The notes under the pieces were generated by a model. The model had not been told where the DNA came from. It saw only the letters and a program-made list of their open reading frames with translations, and ran no database searches. A stretch of 51,171 bases of DNA from Bradyrhizobium vignae (GTDB lineage Bacteria > Pseudomonadota > Alphaproteobacteria > Rhizobiales > Xanthobacteraceae): positions 1 through 51,171 of the forward strand of contig NZ_RDQF01000055.1 in assembly GCF_004114425.1 (NCBI RefSeq), in the 5' to 3' direction. This document shows positions 1-6,833 of this stretch, one piece after another. How positions within the stretch are numbered: the first letter of the stretch is position 1; each line of letters begins with the position of its first letter. The translations under genes and the position numbers were made by a program.

Positions 1-86
1 GAACGGCTCAGTTCCAATGACACAAAAATTGCGCCAAACTGCGTGCGGATAGCGGCCAGTCCGTCGGAAGGATGATCGAGCAACAT
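1..86 (-). CDS. IS110-type transposase, N-terminal fragment cut by window edge
   Basis: Reading leftward from an ATG at 86-84 gives 28 open codons that run off the window. The peptide contains FGAIFVSLELSRS, which I recognise from memory as the start of IS110-family transposases common in Bradyrhizobium. Those enzymes are DEDD-type recombinases that move a circular intermediate. Only the extreme N-terminus is visible, so no catalytic residue can be checked, and whether the element is intact cannot be told. The 190 bases to its right hold no gene. Confidence 0.5.
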   Translation of the reverse strand, partial: MLLDHPSDGLAAIRTQFGAIFVSLELSR

Positions 87-279
87 CGTCGTCTCCAGGT
101 TGAATGGATTCAGCAACCCTCAGTCTGACCTCAGACCTGGTCGCTATCCACTCCCCATGGAATCTTCGCTCCGCTCGCAATGACGATGTTGAGGCAGCTG
201 TGCGCGACGCCTGCTGGGTCCCGGCTCTGCGCCGCAACGCTTGCGCGCTGCAGCGCGTCCGGGACACAAAGTGTACGAA
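87..279. other. Gene-free stretch between transposase start and SDR gene
   Basis: No coding region is convincing here. A short palindrome GTCTGACCTCAGAC lies near 124-137, and the segment around 160-190 (ending in tcgcaatgacg) resembles the edges of dispersed repeats seen elsewhere in such genomes. It could carry the left flank of the IS110-like element, but no terminal repeat is evident; IS110 elements often lack them. Confidence 0.3.
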
Positions 280-1065
280 CTAAACCGGCTTCCCCGTATA
301 CGGCATGGATGCCGTCAAGCCTCCGTCGACGGGGAACGCCTGGCCGTTCACATAGGACGCTTCGTCGCTCGCCAAAAACAACCCCATCGCGGCGAGCTCG
401 TGCGGCTGTCCCGCACGCTTCAGCGGGTTGAGCTGGCCGATCTTGTCATGGGTGCCGCGCTCCTTGGCGCGGTCGAAGATCGGCTTGGTCATGCCTGTTT
501 CGATCAGGCCCGGGCATACCGCGTTGATGCGCACGCCGGTGCCGGTGAGCGAATAGGCCGTGGTCTGCACCAGGCTGATCACGCCGGCCTTGCTCGCCGC
601 ATAGGGATGCCCGCTGGCGCCGGCCTTGAGGCCCGCGACGGACGCGGTCAGCACGATCGCGCCGGACTGCTGCTTGACCATATGCGGCATCGCGTATTTC
701 ACCGCGAGGAACGGCCCGATCAGATTGACGCGCAAAATCTCCTGCCAGTGCTCCACTGTCTGCTCGGCGAGCGGAACGAGGCCGCCGGAGATGCCGGCAT
801 TGGCCCAGATCACGTCGAGCCGGCCATGCGTCTTCACCGCTTTGTCGATCACGGCGATGACGTCGGCCTCGGAGCCGGCATCCGCCACCATGGCTTCCGC
901 AATGCCGCCGGCCTTCTTCACCTCCTCGACGGTCTCCTTCACCGCCTCGGTACGATCGACCGCGATCAGCTTTGCGCCTTCCCTGGTGAACAGCAGCGAA
1001 GCCGCACGGCCGATGCCGCTGCCGGCGCCGGTGATGATGACGGATTTGCCTTGCAGGCGGCCCAT
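280..1065 (-). CDS. Short-chain dehydrogenase/reductase (SDR)
   Basis: A 261-residue classical SDR, an NAD(P)-dependent oxidoreductase of unknown substrate, presumably cytosolic. The sequence shows the cofactor loop TGAGSGIG at residues 12-19, ANAG near 88-91, and the catalytic set Ser142, Tyr155 and Lys159 (YAASK). The C-terminal PVDGG motif is typical of the family. I chose the ATG at 1065 because GGGAG lies just upstream; a longer reading to 1128 adds 21 residues with no SDR homology. It is transcribed divergently from the histidine phosphatase at 1198, and the intervening 130 bases hold operator-like repeats. Family is sure, substrate unknown. Confidence 0.9.
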   Translation of the reverse strand: MGRLQGKSVIITGAGSGIGRAASLLFTREGAKLIAVDRTEAVKETVEEVKKAGGIAEAMVADAGSEADVIAVIDKAVKTHGRLDVIWANAGISGGLVPLAEQTVEHWQEILRVNLIGPFLAVKYAMPHMVKQQSGAIVLTASVAGLKAGASGHPYAASKAGVISLVQTTAYSLTGTGVRINAVCPGLIETGMTKPIFDRAKERGTHDKIGQLNPLKRAGQPHELAAMGLFLASDEASYVNGQAFPVDGGLTASMPYTGKPV

Positions 1066-1109
1066 GCGTTTCTCCCTTTGCTCGCACGCGGCCCTTGCCG
1101 CGCGACGGA

Positions 1110-1150
1110 ATTTCAAACAAGATTTCAAACGGTAAAGTGTCTTGAGACAC
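1110..1150. promoter_or_regulatory. Operator-like repeats in a divergent promoter region
   Basis: Between the divergent SDR (start 1065) and histidine phosphatase (start 1198) lie two copies of ATTTCAAAC at 1110-1118 and 1122-1130, 12 bases apart, followed by the palindrome GTGTCT-TG-AGACAC at 1137-1150. This is what a binding site for a dimeric repressor would look like. No regulator gene lies next to it. Confidence 0.4.
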
Positions 1151-1197
1151 GTTCGTTACTGACGTACAGCGACATCACACGGGATGGAAGGGTTTCG

Positions 1198-1896
1198 ATG
1201 GCTGGTGCAGACAGGCCGAATGTGGTCATAACACGATGGTGGTGGGTCCGGCACGCGCCAGTGCGCAATGACGGCGGCAACATCTACGGCCAGTCCGACA
1301 TCGCCTGCGATACCAGCGACACCTATGTGTTCAACGCTGTTGCCAAGGTGCTGCCACGCAAGGCAGTCTGGTATTCGAGCAATCTGATGCGCACGCATCA
1401 GACCGCCGAGGCGATCTGGGCCGCCGGCTTTCCAAGGCCTGCGTCGATGAAGTGGGAAGCGGATCTTGCCGAGCAGAATCTCGGCCGCTGGCAGGGCATG
1501 AACCGCGCTGAATTCATCGCGAGCCGTCCCGTCGGCGCCAGTTGGTTCGCCGATATCAACGAGCCCGCGCCAGGCGGCGAAAGCTTCATGGATCTCTACA
1601 ACCGCACGCGCCGCACCATCGACCGGATCAACAACGAGGCGGCAGGGCAGGACATCATCGCGGTCGCGCATGGCGGCACCATCAAGGCGGCACTCGGGCT
1701 TGCGCTCGACGGCCAGCCGGAGCGGGGGCTCTCGTTCGACATCGACAATTGCTCGGTGACGCGGCTGGACTATTTTGCCAGTCCCGAACGCACGGTCTGG
1801 CGGCTGCCGATGGTCAACCAGCAGCCCTGGATCGCAGATGACGCGCACGCGGCGATGCATCAGCCGGCAGGACCGGAGGTCAAGAAGCTCGCCTGA
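1198..1896 (+). CDS. Histidine phosphatase family protein
   Basis: A 232-residue member of the histidine phosphatase (phosphoglycerate mutase-like) superfamily, which transfers phosphate through a phosphohistidine. The N-terminal motif VRHAP gives Arg18 and the nucleophile His19 (RHA instead of the usual RHG). Arg65 (LMRTHQTA), Glu118 (PGGES) and His158 (VAHGGT) complete the active site. The ATG at 1198 follows GGAAGGG at good spacing; the frame is open far upstream but that portion is not homologous. The SDR at 1930 follows after 33 bases, so the two are probably co-transcribed. Substrate unknown. Confidence 0.85.
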   Translation: MAGADRPNVVITRWWWVRHAPVRNDGGNIYGQSDIACDTSDTYVFNAVAKVLPRKAVWYSSNLMRTHQTAEAIWAAGFPRPASMKWEADLAEQNLGRWQGMNRAEFIASRPVGASWFADINEPAPGGESFMDLYNRTRRTIDRINNEAAGQDIIAVAHGGTIKAALGLALDGQPERGLSFDIDNCSVTRLDYFASPERTVWRLPMVNQQPWIADDAHAAMHQPAGPEVKKLA

Positions 1897-1929
1897 CACT
1901 GAATACGAAAGTCAATCTGGGAGAGAAAC

Positions 1930-2697
1930 ATGACCTTGTTCGACATGAAGGGGAAAGTCGCCGTCATCACGGGATCGACGCGCGGCATCGGGCTCGCGAT
2001 CGCCGAGCGCATGGCCGAGCACGGCGCCAAGGTGGTGATCTCCTCGCGCAAGGCCGACGTGTGCGAGCAGGTGGCGAAGAGCATCAACGACAGATTCGGC
2101 AAGGCCACCGCCGTTGCGATCGCCGCGAACATCTCGTCGAAAGAGAATTTGCAAAACCTCGTCGACGAGAGCAACCGCGCCTTCGGCAAGATCGACGTGC
2201 TGGTCTGCAATGCGGCGTCGAATCCGTATTACGGTCCGCTCGCCGGCATCTCCGACGATCAGTTCAGGAAGATCCTCGACAACAACATCGTTGCCAACAA
2301 TTGGCTGATCTCGATGGTGGTGCCGCAGATGATCGAGCGCAAGGACGGCTCGATCATCATCGTCTCCTCGATCGGCGGCCTCAAGGGCTCGACCATCCTC
2401 GGTGCTTACGCGATCTCGAAAGCCGCCGACATGCAGCTCGCGCGCAATCTCGCCTGCGAATACGGCAAGCACAATATCCGCGTGAACTGTATCGCGCCCG
2501 GCCTCATCAAGACCGATTTCGCGAAAGCGCTGTGGGACAATCCGGAGAACCTGAAGGCTTCGACCTCACGCTCGCCGCTGCTGCGTATCGGCATCCCCGA
2601 CGAGATCGCGGGCGCGGCGGTGTTCCTGGGCTCGAAGGCCGGCGACTTCATGACCGGCCAGACCATGGTGATCGACGGCGGCGCGACGATCAGTTGA
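1930..2697 (+). CDS. Short-chain dehydrogenase/reductase (SDR)
   Basis: A 255-residue classical SDR with the cofactor loop TGSTRGIG (14-21), catalytic Ser147, Tyr160 and Lys164 (YAISK), and a C-terminal VIDGG motif. The usual NNAG is CNAAS here. GGGAGAG sits 7 bases before the ATG. It follows the histidine phosphatase by 33 bases and probably shares its transcript. The C-terminal part resembles DHRS4-like or glucose-dehydrogenase-like SDRs, but the substrate cannot be read from sequence. Confidence 0.9.
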   Translation: MTLFDMKGKVAVITGSTRGIGLAIAERMAEHGAKVVISSRKADVCEQVAKSINDRFGKATAVAIAANISSKENLQNLVDESNRAFGKIDVLVCNAASNPYYGPLAGISDDQFRKILDNNIVANNWLISMVVPQMIERKDGSIIIVSSIGGLKGSTILGAYAISKAADMQLARNLACEYGKHNIRVNCIAPGLIKTDFAKALWDNPENLKASTSRSPLLRIGIPDEIAGAAVFLGSKAGDFMTGQTMVIDGGATIS

Positions 2698-2748
2698 GGC
2701 GATAGAGCGCAGAAGGGAAGCGGCACGCAGCCTACCCACAACCAGTGT

Positions 2749-2850
2749 CATCGCCCGCGAAGGCGGGGCGATCCAGTACTCCGCGGCGGAAGTTGCGTGA
2801 ACGAACTGCTGCCGCAGGTCGTACTGGATGCCCCGTAAATGTGGGTATAA
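2749..2850. repeat. Dispersed palindromic repeat
   Basis: A 9-bp perfect inverted repeat (ATCCAGTAC at 2771-2779 and GTACTGGAT at 2821-2829) sits inside a segment that opens with tcatcgcccgcgaaggcggg, a phrase recurring in intergenic repeats of Bradyrhizobium genomes. It lies in the gap between convergent genes (plus-strand SDR, minus-strand hydrolase). It may help end transcription from both sides, though no T-run is present. Confidence 0.55.
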
Positions 2851-2872
2851 GGGTCGCGCCTAAGCGCGGACC

Positions 2873-4108
2873 TCACTCCACCGCCGCGTAAACCAGATCC
2901 CGCACCAGGGTTCGCGTGTAGTCGCGCTGGCCCGGGCCCTGGCTCATGAAGACCGCGAACAGATCCTCCTTCGGATCGATCCAGAAGAACGTGCCGGCAA
3001 TGCCGCTCCAGAAATACTGGCCGACGCTGCCAGGGAAGGGGGCGATGCCGGCCTCTCGGCGCACGGCAAAGCCGAGACCGAAGCCGTGGCCGGGCGACAG
3101 CAGCGTGCCATTCGTCACAACATGCGGCCCGAGATGATCGGACGCCATCAGCGCCAGCGTCTTGCGGCCGATGATCCTGTTGCCGTCGAGCGTGCCGCCA
3201 TTGCGCAGCATCAGGCAGAAGCGGGCATAGTCCATCGTGGTCGAGACCAGGCCGCCGCCGCCGGACTCCATCACCGGCTGCTCGAGCATGTTGAACAGCG
3301 CGACCTTGTCGCCGGTCCAGGGGTCGGTCGCGAATGGCTCGGCAAGACGTCCGGCATTGGCCGCGGGGGTCGAGAAGCCGGTCTCGGCCATCTGGAGCGG
3401 CGCGAGCACGCGCTCGGTGAGGAACGTGCCGAGCGTTTTGCCGCTGACGACCTCGATGATGCGGCCAAGGATGTCGGTGGACCGACTGTAGTTGAACTCC
3501 GCGCCGGGCTGGCAGACCAGCGGAAAGCTCGCCACCAGTGCGGCATGCTCGGCATTGGTGATCTTGCGGCTGCGGACGCGGGAGTCCTGGTAGAGCTTGT
3601 GCACGGGGCCGTCGCCCTGGTGCTCGTAGGTGAGGCCGGAGGTGTGGCGGAGCAGGTCCTGCACGGTCATGGGCCGCGTCGGCGGCACCAGCTCCAACTT
3701 GCCGTCCTTGACGACGCCGACCTGCTGGCTCGCGAACTCCGGGATGAATTTTGCGACCGCGTCGCTGAGCAGGAGCTGGCCGTCCTCGACCAGCGCCATG
3801 ATGCCGACCGAGACGATCGGCTTGGTCATCGAGAAGATGCGGAAGATCGAATCGCGCGCCATCGGCGCCGCGCCCGCCGGGCCCTGCTTGCCGAGCGCCT
3901 CGAACCAGCCGATTTGGCCGCCCCTCGCCACCAGTACGGTGACCCCGGGAACGGTTCCCTTGTCGATCTCGCGGCTGAAGGCATCAGACATGGCCTGGAG
4001 ACGGGGGCGCGACAGCGCGAGCGTCTCGGGGCGGGCCTCCGGCAAAGGCGGGGTGTGGAGCGCGATCGGTGCCTGTTGGGCGGCTGTGGCGGTCGTTGTA
4101 ACGGTCAT
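2873..4108 (-). CDS. Serine hydrolase, class C beta-lactamase family
   Basis: A 411-residue protein of the beta-lactamase/transpeptidase-like (class C, esterase EstB-like) family. The nucleophile motif SMTK gives Ser93 and Lys96, and YSRS supplies Tyr207. Family members hydrolyse esters or beta-lactams; this one is more likely an esterase or D-aminopeptidase-like enzyme than a resistance factor. No clear signal peptide is seen, so it may be cytoplasmic. The ATG at 4108 is preferred over GTG at 4114 because GGGAG lies 5 bases upstream of the ATG and overlaps the GTG. It is convergent with the SDR pair. Confidence 0.88.
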   Translation of the reverse strand: MTVTTTATAAQQAPIALHTPPLPEARPETLALSRPRLQAMSDAFSREIDKGTVPGVTVLVARGGQIGWFEALGKQGPAGAAPMARDSIFRIFSMTKPIVSVGIMALVEDGQLLLSDAVAKFIPEFASQQVGVVKDGKLELVPPTRPMTVQDLLRHTSGLTYEHQGDGPVHKLYQDSRVRSRKITNAEHAALVASFPLVCQPGAEFNYSRSTDILGRIIEVVSGKTLGTFLTERVLAPLQMAETGFSTPAANAGRLAEPFATDPWTGDKVALFNMLEQPVMESGGGGLVSTTMDYARFCLMLRNGGTLDGNRIIGRKTLALMASDHLGPHVVTNGTLLSPGHGFGLGFAVRREAGIAPFPGSVGQYFWSGIAGTFFWIDPKEDLFAVFMSQGPGQRDYTRTLVRDLVYAAVE

Positions 4109-4257
4109 GGGCACTCCCGATTGTTTTTCGTTATGGCCAATGGACTGTGGCCCAGAAAGCCCGGCACAAACAAGCGAAGCCGGCGCGGTTCACCCTTGCA
4201 AACCGGCCGCTCTCTGTGCTTGAAAGCGCCCCTGATCCGCGGCGACGCTGGGTCTAT

Positions 4258-4333
4258 AGGAGTGTAGCTCAATTGGTAGAGCACCGGTCTCCAAAACCGG
4301 GGGTCGCAGGTTCGAGCCCTGCCACTCCTGCCA
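4258..4333 (+). tRNA. trnW: tRNA-Trp (CCA)
   Basis: A complete cloverleaf: acceptor AGGAGTG (4258-4264) pairs with CACTCCT (4323-4329), discriminator G4330, and CCA encoded at 4331-4333. The anticodon loop CTCCAAA gives CCA, which reads UGG. The T-loop GGTTCGAGC is standard. Related genomes usually carry secE-nusG just downstream; here 3.8 kb intervene, and an integrase C-terminal relic starts 75 bases after the tRNA. No second copy of the tRNA 3' end (an att repeat) was found between here and secE. Confidence 0.97.
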
Positions 4334-4408
4334 GTCAAATCAGTGACTTAGCGGCGGACCAGATCGAACGTTTTCGGAACGCGGACACTTTTCCGGACAC
4401 TTCTCGGA

Positions 4409-4600
4409 TCAGGTCATCGCTTTCGACAGGTTGGCGATAGCCTCGGCCACCTTCGCATCAGTTTTCTTCGTCCACCTCGCATAGGACCGCAACAGTGGGG
4501 CGATCGTCTCCGACGACCGCGGCCATAGCGGCCCAAGTCCGCCGATCGTGCTGTTCCGATAACCGAACGCACAGCAGATAATGAGACATCTGAACCCCGA
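4409..4600 (-). pseudogene. Tyrosine recombinase relic, C-terminal piece
   Basis: The minus strand ends with LLRSYARWTKKTDAKVAEAI followed by a short tail and stop. This matches from memory the C-terminus of Bradyrhizobium tyrosine recombinases, which read roughly GHDPAVLLRSYAKRTRKAD, and retains the catalytic Tyr. The preceding GDDRPTV lies in the neighbouring frame, which implies a one-base frameshift near 4490-4500. The His-x-x-Arg box is not visible. It sits 75 bases from the tRNA-Trp 3' end, the usual place for an integrase. It appears to be the missing tail of the relic at 6333-6833. Confidence 0.5.
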
Positions 4601-4658
4601 AAATGAGTGCGTTTGCCTGCATCCTTTGCGTCGCCAAGTCTGGTTTCGATGAGCCACC

Positions 4659-4692
4659 AAAAAAAACGGCTCCAGTTGTGGGACTGGAGCCG
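4659..4692 (-). terminator. Intrinsic terminator, minus strand
   Basis: A perfect 9-bp stem (CGGCTCCAG at 4667-4675 and CTGGAGCCG at 4684-4692) with an 8-base loop is followed, on the minus strand, by a run of eight T. It would stop leftward transcripts, yet no intact minus-strand gene lies close on its right, so it looks like a leftover from a lost gene. Confidence 0.75.
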
Positions 4693-4933
4693 TCACCTTC
4701 CTTAACAGCGCTTCCGAAAATTGGGGGGCTTGAGGTTCGGAAGAGCACCTTCATTCTGCGATGCGTTTTTGGATCGCGTCAATGCTTAGCACTCGTCCAG
4801 ACAAAAAGTCAGACGATTGCGCTGTCATCTAAACCAGTCAAACACCGGACTTTCACTCGTCATTTTAATCTGCGAGACTTTCAATCCGACACAAACAATG
4901 GCTTGCGAAAAGCAAGTCCGAAGGAGGTTCGCA

Positions 4934-5125
4934 GTGGAGAAGGTGCGACGCTTGCGCGCGATGGGTTCTCTGTGCCGTCAACAGGCCGCGTACAACAGCA
5001 TGAACCAATGGAAACTCCTCGCGGACGCGGAATGCTGGGAGCACTTGGCTGAGCTTGAGCTGTCGTCCCACTTCCGCGAATGCAACGTCGGTAGCTCGAC
5101 CAGCTCGCTTGATCTGGCCGGGTGA
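4934..5125 (+). CDS. Small hypothetical protein, 63 aa
   Basis: A GTG start at 4934 is preceded by a near-perfect Shine-Dalgarno AAGGAGG (4921-4927), and a CTTGC/GCAAG hairpin lies just before that. The product begins MEKVRRLRAMGSLCRQQAAY and contains WEHLAELELSSHF. I recognise the general look of short conserved Bradyrhizobium hypotheticals, but no domain or function. It is followed by another small ORF at 5193. The strong ribosome site argues that it is or was translated. Confidence 0.5.
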   Translation: MEKVRRLRAMGSLCRQQAAYNSMNQWKLLADAECWEHLAELELSSHFRECNVGSSTSSLDLAG

Positions 5126-5192
5126 GAAAACCCTTGCAACAGGGAATGAGAACCGACAAGGAGCCAACTCTTCAAACATCGGGGGGCCTGCA

Positions 5193-5363
5193 ATGAGTAA
5201 CCGTAATCGGGCGTACAACCGCGTTGTCCTGTGCCTGCGCGCTCAGGCGCTTCTTTCTCAGCTTGCCGAACTTGAGACCCTTCGAGGCCGAGTGCGAGAG
5301 GCCGAGGAGAATAGTACAGCTCTCGATCAATCGGCAGACCCGGTGAAGTCAACCATTCACTGA
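5193..5363 (+). CDS. Small hypothetical protein, 56 aa
   Basis: ATG at 5193 after a GGGGGG tract gives a 56-residue product starting MSNRNRAYNRVVLCLRAQAL and containing an amphipathic stretch LAELETLRGRVREAEE that could form a coiled coil. It resembles short conserved hypotheticals of Bradyrhizobium. It lies 67 bases after the 63-aa ORF and may share its transcript. Function unknown. Confidence 0.4.
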   Translation: MSNRNRAYNRVVLCLRAQALLSQLAELETLRGRVREAEENSTALDQSADPVKSTIH

Positions 5364-5419
5364 TTGATCGCAGGTCGTCGAGCGCGCGCTGCTGGGAGGG
5401 GATGCTGCCACCGGGCGCG

Positions 5420-5698
5420 TCAGCCCTCAATGTGTTTCACCGTCGAAACCGGCCAGCGACCTTCATGTCCCGCGACCGAGATGCGAAGTCCGTGCTCATC
5501 ATCGAGGAAGACGCGATCAATTGTGCCAGCCTTGCCGTCAGTCAAAACGACGGTCTTGCCGACCAGCTCCATCTCGGCCTCGTGCAGTTCGCGCAAGATG
5601 TTCATCGCTCGCGCGTCGCCGGTACTTGCAGCACTCACGAATGCACCCTGTTTGGTGCCAATTCTTATATCACCACTCTGGTATTTTGACGCGAGCAC
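5420..5698 (-). CDS. Hypothetical protein with PRC-barrel-like C-terminus
   Basis: A 92-residue product whose second half (VGKTVVLTDGKAGTIDRVFL, then GLRISVAGHEGRWPVSTVK) looks like a small beta-barrel of PRC-barrel type; I know similar short hypotheticals from Bradyrhizobium. The start is uncertain: the ATG at 5698 has no clear ribosome site, and internal GTG or ATG codons (for example before MNILRELHEAEM) are equally possible. It lies inside the scar between tRNA-Trp and secE. Function unknown. Confidence 0.45.
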   Translation of the reverse strand: MLASKYQSGDIRIGTKQGAFVSAASTGDARAMNILRELHEAEMELVGKTVVLTDGKAGTIDRVFLDDEHGLRISVAGHEGRWPVSTVKHIEG

Positions 5699-5785
5699 GC
5701 AATCGGAACTCTTGCAGTCCGCAATGAGTTACAGAGCAACGCGATTGTCGAGACAGGTTTGCGCGCCCTTCGGCGTTCGAAAGAG

Positions 5786-6140
5786 GCCAAAGTTGGTCGA
5801 TGTGGTGGAGACTGAGACCGTGCCGAAACCGACGGTCGCCGGCTGGTTCTTCGTCACTAAAGGCGATGAACGCGAGCCGATCGGAATGCGCATCATCGAG
5901 ACGCCGACGGACGTCGGGCGCTTCGTCAACCGCGACGCGCGCGTCCGCTTTACCGCCTACGTGCCGCCCCGGTAGCGTCCCCGCCGGCCGCGGGCTGGCC
6001 GCGAAGCCGGAGATCGCCTGCGCCGCCTGCCATGGCGAGAAGCTGACCGGCACCGACGTCGTGCCGGGCATCGCCGGGCGTTCGCCCACCTACATCTTCC
6101 GCCAGCTCTACGAATACCAGCACGGCTTTCGCCCGCATGG
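5786..6140 (+). pseudogene. Diheme cytochrome c fragment, frameshifted
   Basis: The first frame reads VDVVETETVPKPTVAGWFFV, then EPIGMRIIETPTDVGRF and FTAYVPP before a stop at 5973. Removing one C from the run at 5967-5970 joins it to GSVPAGRGLAAKPEIACAAC plus HGEKL, GRSPTYIFRQLYEYQHGFRP. This is the C-terminal half of a c4-like periplasmic diheme cytochrome c: linker plus second heme site CAACH. The N-terminal heme half is absent. After about 6140 homology stops abruptly at a junction with an antisense gene. It is a double-truncated, frameshifted relic with no functional product. Confidence 0.7.
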
Positions 6141-6284
6141 ATTAGGGCGTTTGGTGAAGTCGGATACCCGCTCCCAACATGCCTCGTAAAAAGCTTTTCC
6201 CGTCAAGCTGCCCGAGGCTTGCCAGTCGGTATAGAGCCAGTACCCGGCCCCAAGTGCCAGTACCAGCCAAAACATTCCTTTCAT
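6108..6284 (-). pseudogene. Small membrane protein, 3'-truncated
   Basis: A good ribosome site (GGGGGAAAT) precedes ATG at 6284. The product begins MKGMFWLVLALGAGYWLYTD, a single membrane-spanning segment, and continues to about DFTKRPNP. The last 10-15 residues before the stop at 6108 are read from the antisense of the cytochrome fragment, so the original C-terminus has been replaced at a junction near 6140. The original gene is not recognised. Confidence 0.45.
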
Positions 6285-6332
6285 GATTTCCCCCGCCGCG
6301 CTCTCGTCGTGTTTAACAGAGGAATCAAAGGC

Positions 6333-6833
6333 AATGCCCGCCAGAAGGCGCTGGAGCTTCGCCCGCTCGGCCAGCAGCAAAGTGACGGTCCCCTCGTCCC
6401 GAGCGATCGTGCGCTTTCCGCGCCACGTCTTAGGTATCTTAAAGGGATCCCGAACTTCTTGGTGATCTCTAGAGCTCGCTCGACCCTGAGGGTCTTTTGC
6501 TCTGGAGTGAAGTCGATCCAGCGGAGGCCAGAAGCTCGTTGCGGCGAACGCCAGTCGCGGCATCGACCGCGACCGGAGCGTACATGGCCGGGGAGGGCTT
6601 GAACCCGTTCACCAGGTTCTTGAGGTCCGGCTCATCAAGCGCCAAGCCGTGATCGCTCTCGCCGGCCGAGGGAAGTTGTTCGATCCGGGTCATCGGGTTG
6701 CTGGTAAGCATCCCTTTCCGCTCTGCGGTCGACAGGCACGAGTTGAAACACCGGTGCACGTGGTTGACGGTCATCGGTGCCAGCTTTTGCTCGAGCTTCC
6801 CATATAGCTCGTCAATTTCAATGGCCTTCAGAT
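6333..6833 (-). pseudogene. Tyrosine recombinase relic, N-central piece
   Basis: The minus strand, starting near 6833, reads LKAIEIDELYGKLEQKLAPM then HVHRCFNSCLSTAERKGML and ends in VDAATGVRRNELLA: the SAM-like core-binding domain and the Arg-I box of a phage-type integrase. The frame then shifts (near 6524-6529) into LRWIDFTPEQKTLRVERAL, and again (near 6444-6451) into FKIPKTWRGKRTIARDEGTV and LLLAERAKLQRLLAGI. Both shifts are one-base deletions. The N-terminal DNA-binding part and the rest of the catalytic domain are missing. The relic at 4409-4600 supplies a matching C-terminus on the same strand. Confidence 0.75.

Larger units (their letters stand above)
4334..4933. other. Scar region next to tRNA-Trp without an intact gene
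   Basis: This 600-base stretch holds the integrase C-terminal relic at 4409-4600 and a minus-strand intrinsic terminator at 4659-4692. Otherwise I see only short overlapping open frames with no recognisable protein. It has several local AT-rich stretches, unlike the adjacent housekeeping genes. Confidence 0.6.

Noticed and set aside
241..1197. Upstream extension of the histidine phosphatase frame
   Set aside because: The frame is open but runs antisense to a clear SDR gene, and the catalytic domain with its ribosome site begins at 1198.
5724..5785. N-terminal extension of the cytochrome fragment (MSYRATRLSRQ...)
   Set aside because: This segment does not resemble any part of a diheme cytochrome and probably lies left of the fragment junction.
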